A stretch of DNA of 64,000 bases, taken from contig OZ038422.1 of assembly GCA_964036155.1 (NCBI GenBank), positions 72,749,201-72,813,200 of the forward strand, read 5' to 3'. This document shows positions 14,540 to 25,599 of the stretch, piece by piece. A program made the translations under genes and the position numbers. Source of the DNA: Diploscapter coronatus. Taxonomy: Eukaryota; Nematoda; Chromadorea; Rhabditida; Rhabditidae. The notes beneath the pieces were generated by a model. That model had not been told where the DNA came from, did not search any database, and worked only from the letters and a program-made list of their open reading frames with translations. Within the stretch, counting starts at the first letter, position 1; each line of letters starts with the position of its first letter.

Positions 14540-15592
14540 AAATTACTCGGGTAGAAGAATTAGAGGGTTAGGAATTTGGAAACCGAATTTAAATGAAGAT
14601 TAGGGAAAATGACTAGTTTAGAATTTAAAAGTGTACTAGTTAGAAAATACTATAGGAAAAAAGTTAATGAAATACGTTTAAACATTGAGAGGGATAAATA
14701 TTGAATGGAAAGATGGAAAAATTTCAATACTTGCGAATATCGACTTGAACATATACATACAAAATAGTATTTTCATAGTGATAGTTGAATATATGTAAAA
14801 CTTTTTCTATACTATTTTCTAACTATTGCATTTCTTTTTTTCAAATAATTTATTCGTGCAAAAATTTTATAGGTCACTTCGGAGTTTTGAACGTTGAGAA
14901 ATTCTTTTCACTCTCGATGCTTCTTATTCTTGATTATTGATCTCGCAAGTTGTTCATTCGTCACTTTTTTGAGGAGATTAATTTGCATAAAACCAATCAT
15001 TTTTCATTCTTCTTATTTTATTCCAATGTTTCTCTTCTCACTCACCATAATTTTAACATCTTCGCGCGAAATTTAATGAAAGTTCATCGATTCATTTTTT
15101 CTGAACATTCACTCTATTGGCCTAAATGTTCAAAATTCTATCGTATTCCAGTATTTTAGTCGTGATCAAATTTGCCTAAATCTTTGAAAAAACTGGTATT
15201 TTGTGCTTTTCTCTTCAACTCATTCACTTATTTAGATTTGTCTGAAATGTATCACAGAGTTAACTATTACAATATCCATATAATGTGCATACTTGAATCT
15301 GAATCTTCAGGCATTTATTCGATAAAAATGATAGTTTTATTGATTCTTAAGATGCTTTTAATGAATACTTGGACAGACAGACACACTTAACAAAAATACT
15401 AAAAAGTAAGATAAAAGTCACTAAAATAAGTTGAATTTACAAGATAACACCAAATTGTTGATTTCGTAAACTACCGTATTCATGAAAGGGGAAGCATGTA
15501 TTGATTAGGCTCGACGAGAAGGAGACCCTGGGTTTCTATTCGAGAAAATGGCGTTTTCGACTGTAGGCTTTGCAACAAGACCTCCTATGGAA
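14540..15592. other. AT-rich intergenic region, no gene seen
   Basis: This holds the 3' flanks of two convergent genes, the 13247 gene and srh. It is AT-rich with short chance frames (for example 14894-15159), none with splice-supported extensions. No clean AATAAA stands out close to either stop. Confidence 0.6.
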
Positions 15593-17223
15593 CTATTTGC
15601 TAAAATTAGTGTTTTGAAATATGCTGATTTTTAGTAACCCACCAATATTAACCATATTCGTATTTGGTTTCTTCCATGAAATAGTGATCGGTATTTTCGA
15701 GACGATAAATTGCCGGTAGTATTTATTGGTCGTTAACATGATAAGAGTCCCAGTAAGTCCATGATTAGATAAGGCTATTGCACCGGCGTTGTTTAGCGCT
15801 AAAGCGATGATTTATTATTTTCTACGACAACCGCTCCATCAATAATTATGAGAATTTTGCATTAGCTTTCGAAACTTTGAAATATAACAAAAAATTAAAC
15901 GTACTCTGACTAAATTCACTCCTTGTATACAGTAATAGAGCTGAAATAATTTCATAAGGTTCAATTTTATCCATGAAAAATGCCTACCAGGAACTACGAT
16001 GAGGAATATTGGTATTAAGATCTAAAATTATATTATAAAAGACTAAAATATGCACAAAAAATTAACTCACTTGACAACACAGCACGATCAAAAACAATTT
16101 CTGCGTTCGAAGTGTCGATTTTGATACGGTGTTCTTATTTTTCAATAGGTTGCGAACACTCAGAGTGAATAATGTGCTGCAGACCTAAAAATAATGCCAT
16201 TTTACAAGAAAAATGACAAAGATACCATAGTCGCAATGATCGTTCCGAGAAGCATGCCCCAATGCAATCTACATAATCGACAAACGTCCATAGCGACGGT
16301 ACGATTATCGAATAAAACATCTGCAGGGGTTTTCCAGAGCTAAAAATAATGTCTTTTATAATTCTTGATATCCTTATAAAATTACCTTAGCTATCTCTTC
16401 TTTAGCATGCTCCTGATCCCGTGGATAATAGGATAGTGTATATAAGGCACTGTTCATGCCAATGAAGTTGAATAAGATCGTTAAAATTATGCGTCTCTTA
16501 GTGATCTTTAGATTGTTTAATTTGGAAGCTTGAAAACGGTATTCGAAGAGTTCTAAGATAGATATGGTGACTCCTAAAACAACGAGTAAATAGTATTCCT
16601 TAAAAGTTGAAATATGGTGTGATCTTGAGTAAAATGTACTTGTTTTATAAAATATTTTCTAATATAGAACGCCACCTTCTCCAGGGTTATCTCATACAAA
16701 TTGCATAATAATTTTAATTTCCTCGAAACAAATTCTCGTACCATGCAAAACATAGAGCCAAATTTCGACTTGTATCGCGCCATGTAGGCCGAAAAAATGA
16801 TGGAATATCCCGTCTGTGTACACAACCAAATATGGTATGAACGCTACCGGACACATTAGATGGGTCATTAGCGTGTCCAGAAATGTTACTCTGAATTTTT
16901 AGATGTGTCTTGTAGATTATTCATATTGGTTTACATAGTTAGTTTTTGTATCAGCTTTCTTATTCAAAATATTACTAATAGTAAAAATTTCACACAATAT
17001 TCATTGAAATTTAAAACTTATGACAAAGCTTATGATTCACTTACAAAATCTGATACTTGGCCAGCAGAATCTTGTAGTATCTTGTCATCGACTTTGGGCT
17101 TGCATAGATAATACAATAAAGACCGAACAGATTAACAGGTATTTCAATGCACCCGAAAATACGCAGGGTCGTGAAGTAACCCGGTTGGTCGAATTTTGTT
17201 ATATTATAACCAACGTCAGTCAT
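15593..17223 (-). CDS. Srh-class serpentine chemoreceptor, 339 aa, 8 exons, intact
   Basis: This is a predicted seven-transmembrane chemosensory receptor, probably acting at the ciliary membrane of sensory neurons. Exons from the start are 17223-17045, 16890-16742, 16573-16386, 16339-16226, 16184-16071, 16021-15988, 15940-15905 and 15798-15593; all phases agree. Family landmarks are the TM1/loop motif PVNLFGLYCIIYASPKSM, TM3 ending ILELFEYRFQ, PRDQEHAKEE after TM4, KSTLRTQKLFLIVLCCQILI before TM6, and the C-terminal SNHGLTGTLIMLTTNKYYRQ block with the typical His-Gly and Tyr-Arg. The length is normal for Srh. There are no internal stops, so this is not one of the many srh pseudogenes. It stands alone here, whereas such receptors often occur in clusters. 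The family is known; ligand and neuron are unknown. Confidence 0.9.
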
Positions 17224-20024
17224 AGAAATTCGTAAATGTAGTCACTAAATTTTCTTCCTATGATTAGGCAAAAACGCGAAAATTTGGATTAGTGTGTACA
17301 CGATAAAATAACAAATGATATAATGATGATTGCAAAGTTGCAAAACTGCCTAAAAATGTCAAATTGAAAATGGAATAGCGGCTCTACTAAGGTATGGCAT
17401 TAAATTAAATTCCAAAAGAGTATTTTGTGACTTTGAAAGTCACCTGCTATTATTGAAAATGGTGAGGGATTAATTGTGTAATGCTCAAGCTTAGCGGTTA
17501 GTAGTCAGGCAGGAATAAGTGGTAGGACAGCTTCTCAACCAATTTATTAGCTTCAAACTTTGGATAATTAAACCATTTAAAAAGAAATATAAGAAAATCA
17601 TGAATAAAAAATTAAAATAAAAAGTAAAAAGTAAATCGAAGAACGGTTGAGGGGGATCACTCGATTTCTCAGCCGTTTTCCTAGCGAAAGACTATGTTGT
17701 GGCAAAAGTGAAAGAAAATAAAGGTCGCGAATCGCGACAATTATCTAATTGTAGTGCAGGGTTTTTGTTCGTGGAAAGAAATGTTCAACTTTTGAAATTC
17801 ACCTAGTTTTTACTCATGAAATTTAAGATAATTGAAAAAATTTCTAAAAATCAGGAATTTTCGTTACTTTTTCTAGGCGACTTGTAATTATCAAAACTTA
17901 ACGCCTGATCCAACGCGAGATTCAGGATGTTGAATTTTCTAGTTCGGTTTTTACAAGAATCTTCACTACATGATGAATAATCCCGAACTAAATTATTTAG
18001 GCTCGTGAAAATTACGAGTATGGAAGAATTTTTGACCTTTCAGATGAGCATTCAACCTTACTCATGAAAATATATGATTATGCATAGTGCTGGAAGATTC
18101 ACCAAATTAAACATATTCTAGGGAAATCTCTGGTAAAAACCTGGGCCTAATGAATGCACAACGCAATTATAAGAACCACTAAAGTAGAATAATATCGAAA
18201 GTTGCCGCGTGGCGTGTTTACACTAACGGAATCCGGGAATACTTGCAAAAGTGCAATATGATTTTAGATATGGATCATTGTGTGATGATTTAGAAAAATC
18301 TAAAATAATTTATGATGATCAAATTTACACCGTAGCTAAGGAATCTTGCTATAAAAAGTCAAATGATCATAAATATCTACAAGAGCAGCTGAAAGTTAAG
18401 GGTATCTAGCGTTACGCACCAAAAATCTTTGGTACGTAACGCACGCCCCCCTAAAGTTTTGCTGAAATTTATAAATTTAAAAAATTGGTTCAGTTTTTTT
18501 AATATGTGTAGTACGATATTATCATAAAAAGAACAAATTGAAGTTTGAATCAAAAAAGTTAAATGACGAAAATAAACTTCGTGATAATTTATTCTCCGAA
18601 ATTCAGAATTATTTAAAAATTAGTACCTTTGAAAAATGCTCAAATTCGAAGAATTAGAGGAGGTAAAGTTATCATTTTCCTTTCAAACGGTTTGATTTTA
18701 CGGATTTGGATTTCGACCCTGAGCTCAAAGTACAATTTTACTACATCTTTAGATATTTATGCGAAAGAAAATTTGAAATAGTTGAAAATTTATAAGTTTC
18801 ACTTTTTTAAACTTATCATTCAGATCTTTAAAAATTGATCAATGCAATTTGTTTACATTTTTCTCACCCAAGAGTGGATTCCCAATCCTTTGCAGATTCG
18901 GGTGTCCCTTTTCTTTCGAGCCTCCAACTTTCACTAACTCTCTCAATCAAAATCTCGTCAGTGGTAACCATTTTGCCTATCTTCTTGCTCGGTGAGTATT
19001 CGACTGAAAACCGGTGTATGATTCGACATTTTGTCGGTTCTGGAAATCCCTACTTTTTCAATAGTCTTTTATCTATTTTCCTCTCTAAGCCCTATACTTT
19101 TCATGTAATCTTTTACTTTTTAAATCCCTTTCTCATACTATTTTATATCGTTTTTATCTTTCCTATACTAATTCTCCCTTTTTAGGTAATCTCTCCCTTT
19201 TTCTCTTACCTCTCCTCACTCGAATAACTATTTCATACCTTTGTACATCAATTCATAAACTGGAATTCAATGCCGTATTCGATTCGAATTTCGATCAACT
19301 CTTGTTTTGTTTCTTTTTACCTCCATCATAACCCATACTATTTCTCTATCGTTTTCTCTAATTCCATAAAATAATGATATTGCCATCATTCTGCTTCTCT
19401 AAACCCCCCTGATCCAGTCATTGTATTCTGAGTCTATCATCGAATTCGAGATACTCGATTTTTCGTAACGCTCACTTTCCCTTATGGGGTAGACGCCTGT
19501 ACAGATCATCGTTATGAAAATGCTACATCATTTTTGCTCACCTTTTCTTAAGATATAATAAATTAGTGTGTCTCATTGAAATGGTTGAGATGATATCATC
19601 AATCTCGTTCATATTTTCGTCGGATGGCGCATCTGCGCCGAAACCAAGATCGAAAACAAGCAATAAACAGTAACAGAGGGAACATACGCGGGCGGGGCAA
19701 AACGGAGAAAAGCGAAGTTTCCATTGACTGATCATTTGCTTGTTTTCGAGTTTAGCTTCGGAGCAGATTCACCATCCGATGAACATATAGACGGAATTGG
19801 AACTACGATTTTAGTTAACGATAATTTGTATTCTGTTAGCTCCGTATTATAACTGGTATAATTCCGTCATAATTAAGTCCATCACAGTTCACATTTTTGG
19901 AGAAAAATTCTAACGAAGATCATCTTATCATCTTTTTTTCGATCTAACGATGCACTAATTTTAGACATCGATATATTCAAACTCCGAATATTGAATTGGT
20001 GGACCTAAACACTAGGGAAAGGAA
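17224..20024. other. 2.8-kb intergenic region with a hairpin and a pyrimidine-rich block
   Basis: There is no supported gene here. The region contains the srh promoter (left), a near-perfect hairpin at 18409-18442, and from about 18855 to 19420 a plus-strand CT-rich stretch upstream of the four-pass membrane protein gene. The frame at 18835-19185 lies in the CT-rich stretch and is low complexity. The stretch around 18967-18988 resembles a hydrophobic exon with a donor but cannot be joined in phase to the next exon. Confidence 0.55.
18409..18442. repeat. Near-perfect 15-bp-arm hairpin, 4-nt loop
   Basis: The left arm GCGTTACGCACCAAA and right arm TTTGGTACGTAACGC are reverse complements except for one position, separated by AATC. 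A CCCCCC run follows shortly after. It could be the core of a decayed inverted-repeat element or a structured site. It is shorter than a typical microRNA precursor. Confidence 0.7.
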
Positions 20025-22977
20025 ATGCTCTCGCCACGAGCCTTGTCTGGTTTCTCGTTTTGCATACGGCTATTCGTATTGGTGGGTTAACAATGATCAA
20101 TTATTAAGATTTCATTTAAATATTCTCAGTCGTTCACCAAAATAAAATTAAATATTTAAAATCTTCTCAAATTAAAAAAACAGCATAAATTACTAATTAC
20201 AAAACTCCATACACCAATATGAGGTTTGATGAAATTGAATTTCTTGAACTTTTGCACAAACCAAGGCACTTCGTATTCCATGCATCAGGATTAATTCAAT
20301 CTGAGCAAATGCATCAAAATTTAAGGCGTAATAGATTTTAAAATGCTAGTATTCAATTTTTAACTTTAGCTAACTGCGATCGTGTCGATGATTCTGATCT
20401 TGGTCGCTCCGGGAGCGTGTTTCTCGCGCTACCTGAACGGACAGTCAATTAGCAAAGAGATTTGCCCTGGACAGAACTCGATCTTTCCCATGAATGCCGA
20501 TCGATGGTCCAATGCGCTCCACTTTCAGGGGCGTGGTCAGAAGTAGGGATTTTTTGTTTTAAATTTAATATCATTTCGAGCAATAGCCGAAGGAAATAGG
20601 GTAAAGATAAATCTATCAGTTGGCTGAGTTATTTTAAAATAATTATAATCAGTCATAAAACTTTCCGGAACATGGCAAACGAATAATTGTCAAAATTTAG
20701 CGTCTACGGTCAAGTGGCTTTGATCGTCATCACCCTCGTATTCTCGCTAGTTGCCGTCGGCACGAGCTGCATTTTTCTCGCTGCTAATTACACATCGATT
20801 TATCCAGTAGGTTTCAATAAATGGCTAATTCAAATCAACCATTTATCGAAGCTTCCATATAGAAAACTACCATCAAAATTGATGCTAAATTCTCTTCTTC
20901 GACTTTGGTTATCATTAATTAGCATAAAAATATTAATTGTGATAATTCAGTGATTTAATTGCAGCAATTATTCGCGTCCGGTTTTGCCCTGGTGGCATTC
21001 ATCGTGTGTGGAGGCGTGGAGACCTGGTACGCGACCGGCTTCGATCACATGAGCTTTTTCATACAGGCAAATTTTACGATTATAAAGTCACTGTGTAACC
21101 TCACTTTCATTTGCTAATAAAGTTCAAACTAATTAGACCCCATTTCATAAGTTTCATATGGACAAATGATTCTTCTACTTTCATTAACATTCAATGGACC
21201 CCGTGGAATAATCGTGCATATTATTGCTTTTTACCTCAAGACATACGTTTAATCGAATTTTGAGATTACAAGTTATCCTTTCTTCATGATTGTACGATTC
21301 CATAAACTGTTCATATTTACTTAAAAACAGACCATTATTAAAATTAAAAACTCAACAGCATTTTCAAATTTAGGCCATCGGAAATGGTGTATTTTCTGGA
21401 TGCGCAGGCCTGCCCGGATGTCAAATTCAGTTCGTTGTCAAGGGCTGGGCCGTCGCGGCCGCTTTCTATTTCCTAGGCGGATTACTGTATCTTTTCGATA
21501 TGGGTGTGCTGTTTGCGTCACGGAATCTGTAAGTCAGAATATTTTTTACAATATTTATTAAAACCAGTCAGAAGAGCTCGAGCACACTTTCATTTTCCAA
21601 TTAATTGCCCTAAAGCTCTTTGAAACATAAAATTTTTGCATTATTTTTGGTATGCCTATTTTTTAATATTTTTTCATACCCGTCGCGCTACTTTGTCATG
21701 CGTCAATGCATCATTTATGCACTTGGAAGAACATGTATTTTGAGCGAATACAAAGCAGCAGGTTGACCTCTGCTAGGCGATTTTTAATCCTCCCATGTGC
21801 TGGGGGATAGGAAAAATATACCAGACTTTATATGGCATTGCGAGTTTGAGGAAAATTCAGAGATGTTTCAGATTTTTAGTAGCTAGGTGCAGAATTTTGA
21901 TGATTCATACACTCACCGGACATCTTTGCGAAATATTACACACACACGCGTATCATGAAATCCCTCAGGGGAAACCCGAAAACAGAAATGAGAGAATACG
22001 GGAAATTCGGGGGAAAAGAAGTCAGAAACTGGCAGATTATAGCCGGAAAGAGCAAGTTGGTGTGACACACGATATAATCAAATCCCGATAGGAGTAGCTA
22101 TAGGATTCTATGTCGATTCTTATTTGCTAAAGTATAGGGATCCAAAGCAGACCAAGGCTTAGCGCAGATAAAGTTTGCAGGACTCGAGGGTGGTGACGAA
22201 AAAACTAAAAATCGCGTATCCGATTCCAAATTTGACAGCATTCCAGCGGCATGTGAGAGAAAACAAGATTTTGGGATGGTGCCAGTAAAAATGGGCGATT
22301 TTATCTGTAATTCGCTAAATGATTCATGAAACTGAGACCCATTGAAAATCATTTTGATGGGCATAATTTTGGAACATAAAATAAAATTTTTATAGCATGA
22401 ATATAGAGCATTTTGCAAATAAGCTATGAAGTTCTTTAAAGGTATGAAGTAATGAAATGACCTGATTTTGTCTGCCTTAACTCCGAATTTCACACGATGT
22501 AAAATATCCAATATTCAGCCACGCTACCGATAATTACCCGGTTGCACATCATTACTGAATGATGGTGTGCAATTCAATTCCTTCAAATTCGCGCAACATT
22601 TTGTTGATTTGAGACTCGCGTTTCCCCGCACGAGTGACCTCTAATCATCACGACGTCTAACCCACTCCACATTTTCTAGTGATTCTCAAAATGTAATGCG
22701 CTGAAGTAACGGGTGAAAGTTGGACGATTTCTTCAATAAATAAAATTCACAGACAATTAAGTTTCGAAACACTAGATTTTGAAATGATGTTAATTTGCTC
22801 GATGATGATACTAGATTAGGGTATGTAAAAATAATTTAAGAAAATAAAATCATCCGACATTCACCCGTTACTGGCGTCAAATCTGGTAGCCTACTCAAAA
22901 TTTTCCATTTTAGAAATTTCGACGGCGAAACCCCGGTCATTCTGCAAAGACGAACGTCTAATAAGCGATTGTTCTAA
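20025..22977 (+). CDS. Four-pass membrane protein (MARVEL/claudin-like topology), 218 aa, 6 exons
   Basis: Exons 20025-20081, 20370-20542, 20701-20806, 20965-21066, 21374-21528 and 22914-22977 join in phase to 218 residues. Four hydrophobic segments are visible: LTAIVSMILILVAPGACF, VALIVITLVFSLVAVGTSC, LFASGFALVAFIVCGGVE and GWAVAAAFYFLGGLLYLF. The first and last lie near the ends, with a C-x-n loop after TM1 and a short basic tail (LQRRTSNKRLF) that is probably cytoplasmic. The layout resembles MARVEL, claudin or nematode Clc-like proteins, but I cannot assign a family. The start is the first ATG that enters TM1 in phase; exon 1 is short and is the weakest part. Intron 4 uses a GC donor, and the last intron is 1.39 kb with an inverted-repeat element. 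Confidence 0.78.
21067..21373 (+). other. GC-AG intron of the four-pass membrane protein gene
   Basis: Exon 4 ends ATACAG and the intron begins GCAAAT, ending TTTAG at 21373. No GT donor gives a phase-0 join with the following AIGNGVFSG exon before the frame loses coding character. GC-AG is the known minor donor class, and the CAG upstream of the site fits its consensus. Confidence 0.7.
22705..22872. mobile_element. MITE-like 168-bp element with 26-bp terminal inverted repeats
   Basis: The left end 22705-22730 (AGTAACGGGTGAA...) and right end 22847-22872 (reverse complement) match at 23 of 26 positions. The 116-base interior is AT-rich and non-coding. It lies in the last intron of the four-pass membrane gene, 41 bases before the final exon. 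I could not define a target-site duplication, so the class is unknown. Confidence 0.6.
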
Positions 22978-25599
22978 AATTTTTAAAATTTCTATTTTAT
23001 ATATACATATTTGTAAATTTTGTATGTGACGACTCCCCTCGACGTATTGCTCCAAAATTTACAACGAGATCTATTTTCCTGTTTTTGTTGATGTTACTCT
23101 TTGAATTCTTATTTTAGCATTCCATCTATTGCTGCCTTAAAATATCGAATTTGTGATTATTTTTTGTTTATAATAAGAAGGTGGTATAATTACATAGCAT
23201 CTTCCCTTAATATATAATATTATTGATATTTTGCTAATGTTGGCTATGCAAGCCTGGTTTTGGTCATAAGCAATGCAGTTTCTCGTGTGCAGTATGAATA
23301 AGAAATGCCTTCTTGTGAGTTTCTGAAGCGAAGGAAACCTTCAGAAACAATATTTCGGATTCAGGAAATTTCATTTCCACGACCAAAATCGAGAAAATTT
23401 CAGATTATTTTAAATTTATTGTGTATCAATTTGGTCTCTATTATATCATTTGATGATTATTAAATGCAAAGGCTTAACATTAGAATAAATTTTTGTCTTC
23501 TATTTCTAAATGACAAGATGTTTGATATTCAGAAGGAAAAAAGCTGATCTTCATGTATCTATCCTCGACGTTCTTTGTCAGCGATAAATAAACATTTGTT
23601 TTTGAGAGTCTGAAGCAAGTGACAATAAATCCCTTGATGACATGCGATATGATGAAAATGTGAAAAAATGAAAGGAGAAGAGATAGGAAAATCTATCTTC
23701 ACGAATATCGAGTGATTTATCATCAAGGTTATTTCATGATACATATGTTTCGTCTTTGCATACTATTCTCACTATCTTAAACATTTTGACAATCGGTCCT
23801 ATGCTGTCAAAATATTTCATTGGGGTAGTTCGATAAATTTTGAAATTATATACTTCAGATTTCTAAAGATCGAATGAATTTTACGGCAGCGATTCTGATG
23901 TTTCATTTTCAAATAAGAAAATTCCAAAAACATTGAAAAAGGTTGCACGTTCATTTTCTTCTGTTCTTTAAAATGACTAGATCTTTTCCCACTGGGTGGG
24001 TGTCCTCTGCCAAAGTTGACGCATTGACTTTACATCTCCTTTCCCCGCCGAAAATCTTTAAACGGAAGCTGAAAGACACAAAATGTGTCGCCTTCCATTC
24101 CAAAGGCCTCAATCCTGCAGAGCTCCAGCAAATAAAGGGCTCCAAAAGAAAGGCGCAGAGGCACATTCTCCCCTTTCTCCTATTCCCTCAATTCCGTCCA
24201 TTCCGCCCATTTTTGGAAGCCAATGAAAACACTCACACGCAAACGAGTGTTTTGCCTTTATTTTGCAATTACAAAATTGCACCTTACCTTAACTGAGAAA
24301 ATTTAGGGAGATTATATTGTGAAATTTTTAGTGAGTCATGGTTTTTTTTTCATATTTTAGCGTGAATTTTTATTCTTCCATGATACGGATATTAACAAAT
24401 AAGTTGTTGGCTCACTGTAATCGTCATTCTCTTTTCTGAGAAATAGTATTGTGAAGAGAAAATAAGAGGGTGGTAACTATAAGGGGCCAAGAAGAGTATG
24501 CTAGATTAATGCAGGTTGTGCAGAATCAGTTCTTTTTCTTTCTTGTTCATTCCAATGATTTTCATATATGCTCCACAAATTTTCGAGATTCCGAGAATCT
24601 CGTTTTTAATCTGTTCTCTTTCTTGTGCTTTATTCCATGTTCTTCTCAAATTGACGTCCCAATTTTTCCTTCATGGAAAAAACCTCCATCTTATTTTCGT
24701 TTTTTTTCAACTTTTTGCATTGGATTTCCTTTTTCGTTCATTCGGGAAAAAGTTAGACTTGCATAGTGGCTTTTTTCTAATTTCAGAACAATGCTAATTT
24801 GCGAGCTTTTTTCCTGAACGACGAAGTTTTGTTCTAATTCTTTTTCAGTACACTATTTATTCTCTCCCTAACTCTTTTCCTCCACACATTTCCCATGCTC
24901 TTTTATTCACCGTCTTTCTCTCCACCCTCTCTTCTAATTGCATCTCTGCGCTTCCTTCAGGGGGCTTCTATTTCAACGGCGAGAGCATTCCTCTGCGTCT
25001 CTCGTCCCCCGAGTCAATTGCTCTCTTCGATTTCTTTTTCTCTACATTATCTCGTTATCTTTTCTTTGTTATCTGTTTCTCTGCGCTCTCTTGTTTTCCT
25101 TCGCTATTTAGCTGGTTTATTTTTTCTCTCGCCCTCTCGCTTCCTTCCCGTTGTCAGCCGATCTCTTTTCGGAGTTTTCCTTCTCCCCTTTTTCTTTCTC
25201 TCCCTCTCTTTCTCTGCGTCTCTCGTCCTTCGCATTTCTTTTCTTTCTCTCTTTTGGAAGAAGGGTATTTTCTCTGCCTTCTCCCGCATAGTGGCTATAG
25301 CCCATAACGGCTCTCAGAGCCATCCATCTATTTCCATTCAATATATCCCAGCTAGCGGTGTTGTTGTTGCGTCTGTCGTTTTCTTTGCACTCTCTCAAGT
25401 TACCTATATCTATTTTTTCTTATTTATTCTTTTGCATTTTTCCCCTTTCAAATTACTTTCCCAAGACTCATTCATTATTTCGTGTTTTCCGTTGAATTTT
25501 CTATTGTAGACTTTGATAGGAGTTCGTTTTCGCGTATTTTTCGACTTTTCCGATAAAATAAGAAAAATTGATTCCAGGACCCGAAAAGTCCACGGAATA
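22978..25599. other. 2.6-kb intergenic region ending in a 0.6-kb pyrimidine-rich promoter tract
   Basis: I see no gene. The right part, about 24840-25450, is strikingly CT-rich on the plus strand and sits just upstream of unc-76. The 204-codon frame in it (24895-25509) is a product of the composition. An acceptor-like ATTCCAG ends at 25577, 22 bases before the unc-76 ATG, suggesting either a non-coding 5' exon or trans-splicing. Confidence 0.6.

Noticed and set aside
18835..19185. 116-codon frame as first exon of the four-pass membrane gene
   Set aside because: It contains a hydrophobic run and a donor at 18989, but its phase does not fit the exon at 20370; the short exon at 20025 does.
22098..22511. 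137-codon minus-strand frame
   Set aside because: It is inside an intron of the four-pass membrane gene on the opposite strand, with no recognisable motif, no splice-linked exons and AT-rich codons.
24895..25509. 204-codon plus-strand frame
   Set aside because: It lies entirely in a CT-rich tract, encodes F/S/L low-complexity sequence with no family pattern, and sits in the unc-76 promoter region.
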